Positions 1 to 8,229 of a stretch of DNA of 32,637 nt are shown one piece after another; position 1 is the stretch's first letter, and the number at the start of each line of letters is the position of its first letter. The DNA comes from an uncultured bacterium (lineage in GTDB: Bacteria > Verrucomicrobiota > Kiritimatiellia > RFP12 > UBA1067). The DNA lies in NCBI GenBank assembly GCA_902776615.1, contig CACYQU010000023.1:1-32637 (forward strand). Reading direction: 5' to 3'. Under the pieces are notes generated by a model. The model made no database searches. It was given only the letters and a program-made list of their open reading frames with translations, and was not told where the DNA came from. Position numbers and translations under genes: made by a program.

Positions 1-765
1 GGCGTTCAGCGCGGCGGAACCCTTTGCGACTCCGAACGACTCGGAGAGGTGGCTCGGCATCCAGGTCTTGAAGCCGACGTCGACGTAGATCATCATTCCA
101 AGCCCAGCCGCCAGAAGAAGCGCAGAGGGATTGCCGACAAAGACCTTGAATGCCTCCGTTAGCGACGGCTTGCTTTCGACTTTGCGCTCTTTGTGTTCTT
201 TGCGGCTACCATCACGCAGTCCAAACGCCATCACGACGGCCCAGAGGATGCCGATGCCGCCGAATACCTTGAACGGTATGCGCCAGCCCTCCGCGCCAGA
301 CTCCGCAAGCCATCCTGACGCTGCACTGCACCCGATTATGCCGGCATATAGCCCCATCTGCAGTATGGACAGCGCCGTTGCGCGAGTCTCCTTGTGAAGC
401 TCGCCGATTATAGACGTCGCGGAAGGGTAGTAGAACGACTGTCCGAAGCCGTTGAGGATTCCGTACGAGACAACCATCAGTCCAAGCGACGCGACGAACC
501 CGGAGGCGAAGATTCCCAAGCAGAAGACGAACACGCCCGACACGACCATCCACTTGCGGTTGAAAAGATCGGCCGCCGCGCCAGCAAACGGAACGGAGAG
601 CCCATAGGCGAACGTGAACACCGTCGCTACGGCGCCTATCGCCGCGGCGCTCACGCCAAGCGAACCTTGAATCGACGTAAGCGTTGCTCCGAATATCTGA
701 CGCGTTCCCTGCTGAAGGAAGAACGCCACCCATAAAAGGGCGAGGGCTTGCCATTTGTAGTGCAT
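1..765 (-). CDS. MFS transporter, partial (C-terminus beyond window)
   Basis: Major facilitator superfamily permease of the inner membrane, probably importing the sugar acid handled by the two upstream genes. The frame is open from an ATG at 765-763 to the window edge, giving the first 255 residues. Hydrophobic segments alternate with short loops. The N-terminal half carries a TRQIF motif near residue 21, a cytoplasmic loop of the type GAAADLFNRKW, and a QMGLYAGIIG helix. The same landmarks appear in the MFS protein at 25030-26298 (TRQIF, IAADMLRRKW, QTGLYFGII), so the two are paralogs. It is last in a minus-strand operon after the dehydratase and SDR genes, 48 nt behind the SDR stop. There is no Shine-Dalgarno sequence before the ATG; a 14-nt tandem repeat fills the spacer instead. 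Substrate cannot be read from the sequence. Confidence 0.9.
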   Translation of the reverse strand, partial: MHYKWQALALLWVAFFLQQGTRQIFGATLTSIQGSLGVSAAAIGAVATVFTFAYGLSVPFAGAAADLFNRKWMVVSGVFVFCLGIFASGFVASLGLMVVSYGILNGFGQSFYYPSATSIIGELHKETRATALSILQMGLYAGIIGCSAASGWLAESGAEGWRIPFKVFGGIGILWAVVMAFGLRDGSRKEHKERKVESKPSLTEAFKVFVGNPSALLLAAGLGMMIYVDVGFKTWMPSHLSESFGVAKGSAALNA

Positions 766-766
766 T

Positions 767-813
767 AGCTGTTAGTCGTTAGCTGTTAGTCGTTAGTTGT
801 TAGTCGTTGGTTG
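767..813. repeat. Tandem repeat, 14-nt unit
   Basis: Unit AGCTGTTAGTCGTT occurs at 767-780 and 781-794, with one mismatch at 795-808, then a decayed partial copy running into the SDR stop codon (814-816). It fills the whole spacer between the SDR and MFS genes and displaces any ribosome binding site for the MFS start. Confidence 0.85.
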
Positions 814-1518
814 CTAGCCGGGGAGGGACAGTCCGCCGTCGATCATGATCGTCGCGCCGGTTATATAGCGGCCCGCGTCCGAGGCGAGAAGCACTGCCGC
901 GCCTGCCGCGTCTTCCGGCATGGCGTAAGCGTGCATCGGTATCGCTGCCGTCACTTTCGGGCCATATACCGGGTCTGCGAGACATTCCTTGTTGCGATCG
1001 GTGTAGAACACTCCCGGACAGAGATTGTTTACTGTAATCCCCTCGGCCGCAACCTGCCGGGCGATGCCGCGCACGAGATTCTCCTGCGCGGACTTCGTCG
1101 CGGCGTAGACGCACATGTCGGGATGCGGACGCTTCTCGTTCACCGACCCAACCGCGATCATGCGTCCCCAGCCCTGCGCTTTCATCTTCGGATAGCACCG
1201 CTGGAACATTCTCAGCGTAGCGAGAAAGTTCACCTGCACTTCGCGCCGCGCTTCGTCCATGGGAAACTCCGTCCACGGAATCTTCTCCTGCACGGAGGCG
1301 TTTGCGACGAGTATGTCAGGCATATCGCCCGCCGCCTCAAGCCTGTCGAAGAATGCATCTATCGCCGTTGGATCGGATAGGTCGCATACCTTGGTGTTGT
1401 GGCGTATCACCCTTGCGCCGCACTCTTCAAGCGCGTCGCCTATCGCTTTTCCGATTCCGCGCGTAGAACCAGTTACTAGCGCGGTTTTTCCTGCAAGATC
1501 GAATTTCTCTTTCACCAT
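814..1518 (-). CDS. Short-chain dehydrogenase/reductase (SDR)
   Basis: Classical SDR oxidoreductase of 234 residues, the usual family length, expected to act in the cytoplasm on a hydroxyl or keto group with NAD(P). The Rossmann motif TGSTRGIG is at residues 16-23. A NAS variant of the NAG motif is at 73-75. The catalytic Ser125, Tyr138 and Lys142 (YAATK) are present, followed by the NNLCPG segment. The C-terminus (ATIMIDGG) is typical of the family. The start ATG is 9 nt after AAGGAG. The gene lies between a sugar-acid dehydratase and an MFS transporter, so oxidation or reduction of a keto-deoxy sugar acid is the likely job; this is inference from context. The substrate, and the choice of NAD or NADP, are not certain. 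Confidence 0.92.
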   Translation of the reverse strand: MVKEKFDLAGKTALVTGSTRGIGKAIGDALEECGARVIRHNTKVCDLSDPTAIDAFFDRLEAAGDMPDILVANASVQEKIPWTEFPMDEARREVQVNFLATLRMFQRCYPKMKAQGWGRMIAVGSVNEKRPHPDMCVYAATKSAQENLVRGIARQVAAEGITVNNLCPGVFYTDRNKECLADPVYGPKVTAAIPMHAYAMPEDAAGAAVLLASDAGRYITGATIMIDGGLSLPG

Positions 1519-1530
1519 TTCTTTTCTCCT

Positions 1531-1580
1531 TTACTCACTCACTCTCAACTCTCAACTCTCCCGCTCACCCACTCTCAACT
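1531..1580. repeat. Low-complexity tandem repeat in operon spacer
   Basis: Repeats of CTCAACTCTC and CTCACTCACT fill the spacer between the dehydratase stop (1575-1577) and the SDR ribosome binding site. On the coding strand these read as GAGTTGAGAGT-type units. The repeat begins inside the stop codon of the upstream gene and ends where AAGGAG begins. Confidence 0.7.
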
Positions 1581-2897
1581 CCACCTTCTGTCGTTAGACC
1601 ACTCGCGATCCCATTCTTTCGTAGACGCCCAAGGCTGTGGGAAGTCGGCGCACGATTGCTTTTTGATGAGCTTTTCGTTCAGCTCGTCGATGCCAAGACC
1701 TGGCTTGTCCGGCACCTTGATAAAGCCGCCCTTGTAGGAGAGCGCTGGTTTCACGAGATCGCCCCACCAAGGAACATCCACGCTGTGAAGCTCCAGCGCC
1801 ATGAAGTTTCGCGTCGCCGCTGCAACGTGCACTGCCGCCATGCATGCGATAGGCGACTCCGCCATGTGCAGGTTCATCTGCACGCCGTAGTCTTCGGCCA
1901 TGTCGCCTACCTTTTTCGTTTCGGCCATTCCTCCCGCAGTAAGAAGATCGGGATGCACCACCGCGAGCGCGTGCGATTCGAGAAGGGGCTTGAAATTCTC
2001 CTTGAGGTAGATGTCCTCGCCGGTACCGAGCGGAGTCGTCGTCGCGGCGTGAAGATGCTTCCATTGTTCGGTGTTTCGCCATGGCAGAACGTCCTCCGCC
2101 CACGAAAGATGATACTTCTCAAGGCGGCGCAGCAACTGTACGCAGTCTTCGTATGGAATGTGTCCGATGTGGTCGATGGCGATGGGGACCTCCCAACCGA
2201 TGACGTCGCGCACATCGGCCATGTATTTTTCAAGATAGTCCAGGCCTTTTTCGGTTATGTGTATTCCGGTGTGCCCGTGGGCCGTGGTGAAAAGCTCGAA
2301 CGCCTCGCCGCGCATTGCGCGCGGATCGATCGAGCCATGCGGCGTCTGCACGACATGTTTCATCTTCCGCATGTATTCGAGGTATCCGAGCGGGGCGATG
2401 AGCGCGTCCTTGACATTTGTCAGAAGTTCGATGCCTAGATCCATCTTGAGGAACGTGAAGCCCATCTTCATGCGCGCTTTGAGCGCGGCGCCCATGTCGC
2501 GTCCGCCGCCCTCCGAGTCGGTGTCGCAGTAGCAGCGTATCTCGTCTCGCCACTTCCCGCCAAGAAGCTGCCACGCTGGCACGCCCCAAGCCTTGCCGCA
2601 AAGGTCCATGCACGCGAGCTCGACCGCGCAGACGCCGCCCGCCTGGCGCGAGTCGCCGCCGAACTGTTTGATACGACGGAATATCTTTTCGACATTGCAT
2701 GGGTTCTCGCCAAGTATGCGGCTCTTGAGCATCGCCGCGTAAGTGCGCGAACTTGCATCGCGCACCTCGCCGTAGCCGACAAGACCCTGGTTGGTGTAGA
2801 GCTTCATCAGCGTGCAGCGCTTTGGCGCGCCGTCGATGTCGGCGAAGCGCATGTCCGTTATCTTTAGTGTCGCAGGATTGACCTTGTTGATGTTCAT
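1575..2897 (-). CDS. Enolase-superfamily (mandelate racemase-like) sugar-acid dehydratase
   Basis: Member of the mandelate racemase/muconate lactonising group, 440 residues from the chosen ATG. These enzymes abstract the proton alpha to a carboxylate using Mg2+; most in catabolic operons dehydrate aldonic or uronic acids. Visible features: capping domain at residues 10-125, a Lys-x-Asp pair on the second barrel strand (K151, D153), putative metal ligands D242, E268 and E294, and H344 in a LHMAES segment. A long segment around residues 160-230 separates strand 2 from the first metal ligand. The open frame continues upstream to 3212, but the ATG at 2897 aligns with where the family fold begins and sits 10 nt after an extended -10 element. 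It is first in an operon with an SDR and an MFS gene. The exact acid is unknown. Confidence 0.88.
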   Translation of the reverse strand: MNINKVNPATLKITDMRFADIDGAPKRCTLMKLYTNQGLVGYGEVRDASSRTYAAMLKSRILGENPCNVEKIFRRIKQFGGDSRQAGGVCAVELACMDLCGKAWGVPAWQLLGGKWRDEIRCYCDTDSEGGGRDMGAALKARMKMGFTFLKMDLGIELLTNVKDALIAPLGYLEYMRKMKHVVQTPHGSIDPRAMRGEAFELFTTAHGHTGIHITEKGLDYLEKYMADVRDVIGWEVPIAIDHIGHIPYEDCVQLLRRLEKYHLSWAEDVLPWRNTEQWKHLHAATTTPLGTGEDIYLKENFKPLLESHALAVVHPDLLTAGGMAETKKVGDMAEDYGVQMNLHMAESPIACMAAVHVAAATRNFMALELHSVDVPWWGDLVKPALSYKGGFIKVPDKPGLGIDELNEKLIKKQSCADFPQPWASTKEWDREWSNDRRWS

Positions 2898-2907
2898 GGT
2901 GATGAGT

Positions 2908-2916
2908 ATTGTACCA
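2908..2916 (-). promoter_or_regulatory. Extended -10 promoter of the dehydratase operon
   Basis: On the minus strand TGGTACAAT ends 10 nt before the ATG at 2897, so transcription should begin about 4 nt before the start codon. No Shine-Dalgarno sequence lies between. No good -35 is visible at the usual distance. Confidence 0.6.
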
Positions 2917-3020
2917 TTTTCCTTCACCATGCGATATATCTCAATCGGCAAAATGTGTTCACATATCCGGCAATAGATGTTTTGCTTTCTTTGGCTTCGG
3001 AATGTGCCGTGCATGGTGGG

Positions 3021-3049
3021 TTGCTTTTCTCGGAGAAATATGTCATAAT
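3021..3049 (+). promoter_or_regulatory. Promoter of exopolysaccharide operon
   Basis: TTGCTT at 3021-3026, a 17-nt spacer, and CATAAT at 3044-3049 preceded by TG (extended -10). The expected transcript has a leader of about 35-40 nt with a poly-T tract and two near copies of GAGAGTTTT/GCAGG before the TTG start. Confidence 0.7.
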
Positions 3050-3093
3050 ATAACCCGTTTTTTGGCAGGGAGAGTTTTTTTTGCAGGAGAGTT

Positions 3094-5064
3094 TTGCAGG
3101 AAGAATTGACAGAAATAGAGCAGGCGCAGCTGCGCCGCATTGTAACGCTACAGAAGATCGTTGTTGGCATTATTGCGAAATGGGGATGGCTCTTGTTCGC
3201 GCTTTTCCTCATTCATGTCGTATGCTTTGGCTCGTATCTCACTTTCCGCGCGATACGAAGTGTAGAGCGGTTCGAGGCCAAGACCAGGCTTCTGTACAAT
3301 CCCCGCGAGGCCGCCGACATCAAAACCATAAACGACAAGCAGTTGATGTCCATCATCGACCGCGCGACCCTCAAGCGCCGCGTGGGCGAAAAGGTTGATA
3401 TTCCGATGGCGGAGAGGGAGTGCCTTTCCGTCGACATGAAGGTTACGCAGGAAAAGAAGCCTACCAATCTTTTCACCATAAGCGCGAAGTCGCAGTCGTG
3501 GAAGGGCGCGGTAAAGAAGGCGAACGCATACGCCGAGATATTAATAGACGAATATGTAGAGTACCGCACGAAAGATCTTGAGGGGTGGTCCGAATCCCTG
3601 GCCGGTCGTCGGCAGGGGCTGCTGGATCAGTTTGCGGAAATCGAGGCGGAAGAGTCTGCCCTAAAAGCCAAAACTGGCGTTCTTGCGCCGCAAGAGGCGC
3701 TCCTTGCGCTGAACGCCCTCATTTCAGACCAACGGCGCAATGCGTCCGCATTAGGCGTGGACGCCGCTAACGAGGAGCTCAAGCGCCGGAAACTCGAGGC
3801 GCAGGTAGGCGACAGCGGCAAAACGATAACCGAAAACGCACAGGCCATACACAAGCGAGCCGACGCCATCGCCGCAATCGACAAGGAGCTTGTGCAGTTG
3901 AGGGATCGCTATACCGACATAAATCCAAAGGTGTGCGGCAAGCTTGCCGAGCGCAACAATCGTGTGGCGGAGATGCGCGAGTTTCTGAAGTCCAAGGGCG
4001 CGGAGAATATCGACATTGAAAATATCGATCAGTTGGAGCGAAGCGCTGGTGAGCTGGCCGACTGTATGACGCGGCTTGAGACGATAGCCGAGAAACGCCG
4101 CGCCATAGAACAGGAGATAAGCGACAACGAGAAGCGGGCGTCCGAGCTGGCTTCTCTCATACCGGAGTACGAGCGCGTGCAGACGCGTAAGCAAGACGTT
4201 ACGGCTGCGATTCGCGAACTGGATGTGCAGATAAACGACATCCGGTATGTACAGGGTACTCTGCGCAACGATCTGCGCCAGATAGAGCGCGCTGGCGGAG
4301 CTGGCGACAAGGGGCCGTTTGGCGCGAAGCAGGTGATACTGTCTCTCGTTGGCGCTGCTATATGCTGCGGCGTTGTCATGCTTTGGATCGTGGTGCTGGA
4401 GTTCGTCTTCGGCAAGGTGCGCGGCGGGCGCGAGGTCTCCGCATACGATGAAATCTCCTTCCTTGGATCCGTGCCGAAGAAAGGAGCGCTGCCTGACGAC
4501 GAGGAGCGCGAGGTGATGGGCGTCGTTTCGTTGAAGATGTTTCTTGCGAACGTGAACTACAAGTCGGCGCTTCTGTGCAGACTTCCAGGCGCGGTAGTGC
4601 GCGAGGATTTCATGACTGCGCTTGACTTCACGGCTTCGATGTCCGGCATGAGCGGATTTTTGCTCGACATAGTTTCGGGCGCGAACTTTACGCCGCCCGA
4701 AGGCGCCGAGCAGATGATCAGCCTGGTTCGCAAAGGGAACAGAGGCTGGTTTGTCACCGCCAACAGGTTTGTGATGGCGCCGACGGAGCTGCAGCTCCTC
4801 ATGGCCGACATAGCGGAGCTGAGGAACGCTTTCGACAATGTGTTCATACGCATGGAAGAAGGCGTGAGGACAGGGGGTACGTTCTTCGACCAGTTGCTGG
4901 GGCTTTGCGACTCGGTTATACTTGTCGTCGGCGAGAACGCGACTCCGCGCGGTGCGTTCAGGTATGTGCGCCGCCATGTGGCCTCGTCGGGGAAACCGAT
5001 TATGGCCATAGCGACCGGTGCGTCGGCCAAGACTCTGAGAAACGAGATGGAGGCGCGCATATGA
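3094..5064 (+). CDS. Polysaccharide copolymerase (Wzz/GumC-like) with degenerate tyrosine-kinase domain
   Basis: Inner-membrane protein of 656 residues that would set chain length and couple synthesis to export of a surface polysaccharide. One membrane helix lies near residues 31-50, a long Glu/Lys/Ala-rich coiled coil fills the periplasmic part (roughly 160-395), and a second helix is near 412-437. The cytoplasmic C-terminus (440-656) resembles the BY-kinase part of PCP-2a proteins: it keeps a Walker-B-like strand (CDSVILVV, about 605) but I find no Walker A GxxGxGK motif and no terminal tyrosine cluster, so it is probably not an active kinase. The start is TTG at 3094, with AGGAGA at 3085-3090; an alternative TTG at 3106 has AGGAAG before it. 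The stop overlaps the next gene as ATGA. Confidence 0.88.
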   Translation: MQEELTEIEQAQLRRIVTLQKIVVGIIAKWGWLLFALFLIHVVCFGSYLTFRAIRSVERFEAKTRLLYNPREAADIKTINDKQLMSIIDRATLKRRVGEKVDIPMAERECLSVDMKVTQEKKPTNLFTISAKSQSWKGAVKKANAYAEILIDEYVEYRTKDLEGWSESLAGRRQGLLDQFAEIEAEESALKAKTGVLAPQEALLALNALISDQRRNASALGVDAANEELKRRKLEAQVGDSGKTITENAQAIHKRADAIAAIDKELVQLRDRYTDINPKVCGKLAERNNRVAEMREFLKSKGAENIDIENIDQLERSAGELADCMTRLETIAEKRRAIEQEISDNEKRASELASLIPEYERVQTRKQDVTAAIRELDVQINDIRYVQGTLRNDLRQIERAGGAGDKGPFGAKQVILSLVGAAICCGVVMLWIVVLEFVFGKVRGGREVSAYDEISFLGSVPKKGALPDDEEREVMGVVSLKMFLANVNYKSALLCRLPGAVVREDFMTALDFTASMSGMSGFLLDIVSGANFTPPEGAEQMISLVRKGNRGWFVTANRFVMAPTELQLLMADIAELRNAFDNVFIRMEEGVRTGGTFFDQLLGLCDSVILVVGENATPRGAFRYVRRHVASSGKPIMAIATGASAKTLRNEMEARI

Positions 5065-6122
5065 CGAAAAGGCTTCTTTTTGCGGCAGTGGCGTCGGTCC
5101 TGGCGGGTTGCTATCCCGGCAGATTCACTTCGAATTACGATTCCGTGTTCGAGATCAGCAACACTGACGACGACAGTGCCGTTCTGGACGAGACCGGCCA
5201 TAACGAAGAGTCCGAGCGTCGGATAAAGAAGCGCCTGATGGAGCTTCAGATGGAAGAAGAGCCCGTCTATCAGATGAACGCGGGCGATATGATAGAGATA
5301 CGCGTCTATGGGCATGACGATATCAGCATGAAGACCAAAGTAGGCCCCGACGGGACCGTTGGCATAGCGTTCATCGGCCAGATAAAGTTGAGCGGATGCT
5401 CCATCGCAGAAGGTGCCGACAGGATACGCGACGGGCTTGCGCCGTATGTGAAGAATCCGGTCGTCAGCATAACGCTGATAGAAGTTCACAGCGAGACGGC
5501 GACGATTGCCGGCGCGTGCGCGAATCCTGGCGTGTACGGAATCTCGAACGGAACGAAAATCGCGGATCTCTACGCAATGGCGGGTTCGAGCGCGGAACGG
5601 CTCTTCAATGGCGTTGACGTCGATGTGGCTGATTTGGATCATTCAATGATAATCAGAAACGGCGAAATTCTGCCTATCGATTTCAGAAAGGCGATAGAGC
5701 AGGGCGACGTGTTGCACAACATACGCATGCGGAAGGGCGACTATGTGTTCATTGCACAGCGCATGGAGGCTTCGGTCACCATATGCGGAGAGATCCGCCA
5801 TCCGCACAAGCGGCTTTACGAGCCTGGGATGGGGTTGATAGAGACTCTTACAGCCGCCGGTTGGATGCTTGAAACCCACTGGAAGCATGTCATCATCATA
5901 AGGGACGGACTCTCGAATCCGAAACTGTACAAGGTTGACGTCGACGGTATCGTTACGGGCCGTTGCAGAAACATACCGTTGCGCGCCGGCGACATAGTCT
6001 ATGTCCCGAAAGACGATATTTCCGAATACAACGTGTTTGTGCGCAAAATCATGCCGACGGTGCAGATCATAAACCTCCTCGGTTCGCGCAATTCAGTTTT
6101 GAATCCGAGCTCGGATAAATGA
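5061..6122 (+). CDS. Polysaccharide export lipoprotein (Wza/GumB-like, OPX family)
   Basis: Outer-membrane or periplasmic export channel component for a surface polysaccharide, 353 residues. A lipoprotein signal peptide ends in LAGC with the acylated Cys at position 17. The poly-export domain spans about 73-140 (GDMIEIRVYGHDD), followed by SLBB-type beta-grasp domains starting near 148 (AGACANPGVYGI) and near 236 (ICGEIRHPH). The ATG overlaps the stop of the copolymerase by 4 nt, so the two are translationally coupled, as expected for partners in one envelope-spanning machine. The open frame extends upstream to 4905, but only the 5061 start gives a lipobox. There is no separate glycosyltransferase or flippase gene in the operon. 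Confidence 0.93.
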   Translation: MTKRLLFAAVASVLAGCYPGRFTSNYDSVFEISNTDDDSAVLDETGHNEESERRIKKRLMELQMEEEPVYQMNAGDMIEIRVYGHDDISMKTKVGPDGTVGIAFIGQIKLSGCSIAEGADRIRDGLAPYVKNPVVSITLIEVHSETATIAGACANPGVYGISNGTKIADLYAMAGSSAERLFNGVDVDVADLDHSMIIRNGEILPIDFRKAIEQGDVLHNIRMRKGDYVFIAQRMEASVTICGEIRHPHKRLYEPGMGLIETLTAAGWMLETHWKHVIIIRDGLSNPKLYKVDVDGIVTGRCRNIPLRAGDIVYVPKDDISEYNVFVRKIMPTVQIINLLGSRNSVLNPSSDK

Positions 6123-6126
6123 CGGC

Positions 6127-7476
6127 ATGAAATATTTCGTCTTTGCAATCGCCGCGATGGGCGTTCCGCCGCTGGCGGTGCTGCTGGCGCTGAACAAGCG
6201 CTGGACGAAGTATGTGGTGTGGGCGATAATTGCCGCGCTGGCCGTTTATCAGGGAACCGCGATAAACTTCTTCTCCAATGAGGACTATCGCGGAAGTTCG
6301 CGCGGAATGGAGGTGAGCGTGGCCTATCTCTTTTCGATGGCGATGCTCATCGTTTCGGCAATCAAGATGCGCTTTCCCGGTCTGTTCCCGTCAATCGGTG
6401 CGAAAATATATATGCTTTATTTTCTTCTCTGTCTGCCGTCCTGGGCGAGTGCCGAAAACACGCTCTTCTGCTGGATGGAAACGTGGAAGATGATAATGCT
6501 CTATCTCGTGTATCTTGCAGTGCGGGCTTATCTGGACATGACGGACGATGTGAAGTCTCTTATGCAGGGACTGGCGGGTTTCGCCATCTGGAATTTTCTT
6601 CTTGTCGTGAAGGATCACTTGCTCGGTGTGTATCAGCCGCACGGCGTATTTCCGCATCAGAACTGTCTTGCGATGGCGATGCACATATTCGGGAATCTGT
6701 TTCTGGCCTGCGGCCTTGTGCAGGGCTGGTCGCGTTCCTTTGTGGCTACTGCCGCTTTCATTGCGGCGGCGGCATGCGTCGTAAGAACGTATTCGCGCGG
6801 AGCCATCGCCGCGATGCCGGTTTCGTTCGCCCTCACTTTTCTGTGCGTTGCGGCAAAGTCGATGAGAGGCTCGTTCGTCAAGCTGGCCAGACGCATGGCG
6901 CCTTTCGTCGCTCTCGGCCTTGTTGGGCTGGCCGTCATGCTGCCGAAGATAATCGAGCGTTTCACGAACGCACCATCGGCGTCGAAGGATACCCGTGTGG
7001 AGCTTGCCAACTGCGCGTTCGAGATGATGAAGGATGAGCCGTGGCGGGGAGTCGGCATAAACAACTGGGGCATCAAGATCAACCCGCCGTACGACTACGC
7101 CGAGCGCGCGGGGCGCATCACAAACCGCGGCGAAGATTTCAAGGACGGTATAGTGGAGACCGTCTATCTGCTAGTCGGGGCGGAGTGCGGAATACCTGCG
7201 CTGACGGCGATGCTGCTGTGGTTCTTCTATTATCTTTTCTTGTGTCTCAAGCTCGTCGGCAAACTTGCAGGCACACCGTACGCGCCCATTCCGTGCGGAT
7301 TGTTCGGAGGATTGTTCGTATGCTATCTGCAGAGCTGCCTTGAATGGGTGCTGAGGCAGCAGATAAACCTGATTCTCCTCATGATATTCTTCGCCATGCT
7401 CGATTATCTCGGCGCAAACTGGCGCAGCATCAAGCGCAACGCGCTTGAAACTGCGGTCGTAAAACCAGCCAAATGA
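6127..7476 (+). CDS. O-antigen ligase / Wzy-like polymerase family membrane protein
   Basis: Multi-pass inner-membrane protein of 449 residues with about ten to twelve hydrophobic helices. The Wzy_C (O-antigen ligase) signature is seen in the large periplasmic loop: a DTRVELANCAFEMMKDEPWRGVGINN stretch, of which WRGVGINNWG near residue 305 is the core, preceded by conserved arginines (TYSRGA, near 220). Such proteins either polymerise repeat units or ligate glycan to a carrier; sequence alone does not separate these. The ATG lies 4 nt after the upstream stop and the gene closes the export operon. Arg-rich positions and the location next to a copolymerase favour a polymerase role. Confidence 0.88.
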   Translation: MKYFVFAIAAMGVPPLAVLLALNKRWTKYVVWAIIAALAVYQGTAINFFSNEDYRGSSRGMEVSVAYLFSMAMLIVSAIKMRFPGLFPSIGAKIYMLYFLLCLPSWASAENTLFCWMETWKMIMLYLVYLAVRAYLDMTDDVKSLMQGLAGFAIWNFLLVVKDHLLGVYQPHGVFPHQNCLAMAMHIFGNLFLACGLVQGWSRSFVATAAFIAAAACVVRTYSRGAIAAMPVSFALTFLCVAAKSMRGSFVKLARRMAPFVALGLVGLAVMLPKIIERFTNAPSASKDTRVELANCAFEMMKDEPWRGVGINNWGIKINPPYDYAERAGRITNRGEDFKDGIVETVYLLVGAECGIPALTAMLLWFFYYLFLCLKLVGKLAGTPYAPIPCGLFGGLFVCYLQSCLEWVLRQQINLILLMIFFAMLDYLGANWRSIKRNALETAVVKPAK

Positions 7477-7499
7477 TGCCGCGAACGAATGTGCGGCAT
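7476..7499. terminator. Hairpin between convergent genes
   Basis: ATGCCGC at 7476-7482 pairs with GCGGCAT at 7493-7499 around a 10-nt loop, in the short gap between the ligase stop and the end of purN. No T-tract follows on either strand, so it is at best a weak bidirectional terminator. Confidence 0.4.
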
Positions 7500-7502
7500 G
7501 CG

Positions 7503-8117
7503 CTAGCCGATGCGGACGCGGCGGCCTTCGATGGAGTATTTGCCGGAAGCGATTATGTTCAGAGCTTCAGGGAATGCGATGTGCTCCTGAACCTGAATGC
7601 GTGCATGAAGGGTCTCGGGTGTGTCGTCCTCCAGTACAGGAACTGCCTTCTGCACGATGATTGGCCCCGAGTCGGTTCCTGCGTCCACGAAGTGCACGGT
7701 AACGCCGGCGACCTTGCAGCCGTAGTCGAGCGCCTGCTTCCAGCTATGTACGCCAGGAAACGCCGGCAGAAGTGCAGGGTGTATGTTGAGAACCCTGTTC
7801 GGGAACGCCGCGAGAAGTTTGGGCTTCACGATTCGCATGAACCCCGCCAGTACGACCGTATCCACGCCAGCCTCTTTGAGGATCTCGATGCACCTGTCCT
7901 CGGCGGGGCCCTCAAGCTTCGTCTTCCACGGCGCGCAGTTCAGATACTGGCAGGGTATGCCGTGCCGCTTCGCCCGTTCGAGGATTTTCGCGTCCGGAAC
8001 ATCGGCTAGAACGATACGTATGTCGGCATCGAGCGAACCTTCTGCGATGGCATCGACAATTGACTGCATGTTCGAGCCTGCGCCCGAACCCAACACACCT
8101 AGATGAAGCTTTCCCAT
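7503..8117 (-). CDS. purN: Phosphoribosylglycinamide formyltransferase
   Basis: GAR transformylase of de novo purine synthesis, transferring a formyl group from 10-formyl-tetrahydrofolate to GAR in the cytoplasm. The 204-residue length fits PurN. The phosphate-binding GSGAGSNMQ is at residues 10-18, and the catalytic trio is Asn111, His113 (NIHPALLP) and Asp149 (GTDSGP). A longer open frame extends upstream to 8330, but the ATG at 8117 starts the family fold exactly (MGKLHLGVLGSG) and lies 7 nt after a TATAAT box. The gene stands alone, divergent from the XylR-type regulator and convergent with the exopolysaccharide operon. Confidence 0.96.
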   Translation of the reverse strand: MGKLHLGVLGSGAGSNMQSIVDAIAEGSLDADIRIVLADVPDAKILERAKRHGIPCQYLNCAPWKTKLEGPAEDRCIEILKEAGVDTVVLAGFMRIVKPKLLAAFPNRVLNIHPALLPAFPGVHSWKQALDYGCKVAGVTVHFVDAGTDSGPIIVQKAVPVLEDDTPETLHARIQVQEHIAFPEALNIIASGKYSIEGRRVRIG

Positions 8118-8124
8118 GACGCGT

Positions 8125-8133
8125 ATTATAGCA
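8125..8133 (-). promoter_or_regulatory. Extended -10 promoter of purN (leaderless)
   Basis: On the minus strand TGCTATAAT ends 7 nt before the purN ATG, placing transcription start at or next to the start codon. No Shine-Dalgarno sequence fits in the gap. Confidence 0.7.
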
Positions 8134-8171
8134 TAATCCGCGCGGCACGGCGCCAGGGTGCGGCGGATTAT
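8133..8171. promoter_or_regulatory. Inverted repeat between divergent promoters
   Basis: ATAATCCGC (8133-8141) and GCGGATTAT (8163-8171) form a perfect 9-bp inverted repeat with a 21-nt spacer. Each arm touches one of the two divergent -10 boxes. It may be an operator for the adjacent regulator, or simply a mirrored promoter pair; the centre-to-centre distance of about 30 nt is near three helical turns. Confidence 0.45.
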
Positions 8172-8179
8172 GGTATAAT
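8171..8179 (+). promoter_or_regulatory. Extended -10 promoter of XylR-type regulator
   Basis: TGGTATAAT lies about 50 nt before the ATG at 8230, leaving a leader of about 44 nt that contains AAGGA at 8219-8223 as ribosome binding site. Confidence 0.65.
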
Positions 8180-8229
8180 AGCGCCGTCGCCGCACCAAAA
8201 GGGGGAATCCAATCAACCAAGGAATCGTC

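Noticed and set aside
2929-3212. N-terminal extension of the dehydratase to 545 residues
   Set aside because: The extension has no family similarity, crosses the divergent promoter region and the -10 of the exopolysaccharide operon, and lies upstream of the dehydratase's own -10.
3751-4977. Antisense open frame of 408 codons opposite the copolymerase
   Set aside because: His/Arg-rich shadow; the plus-strand gene has clear helices, a coiled coil and operon overlap.
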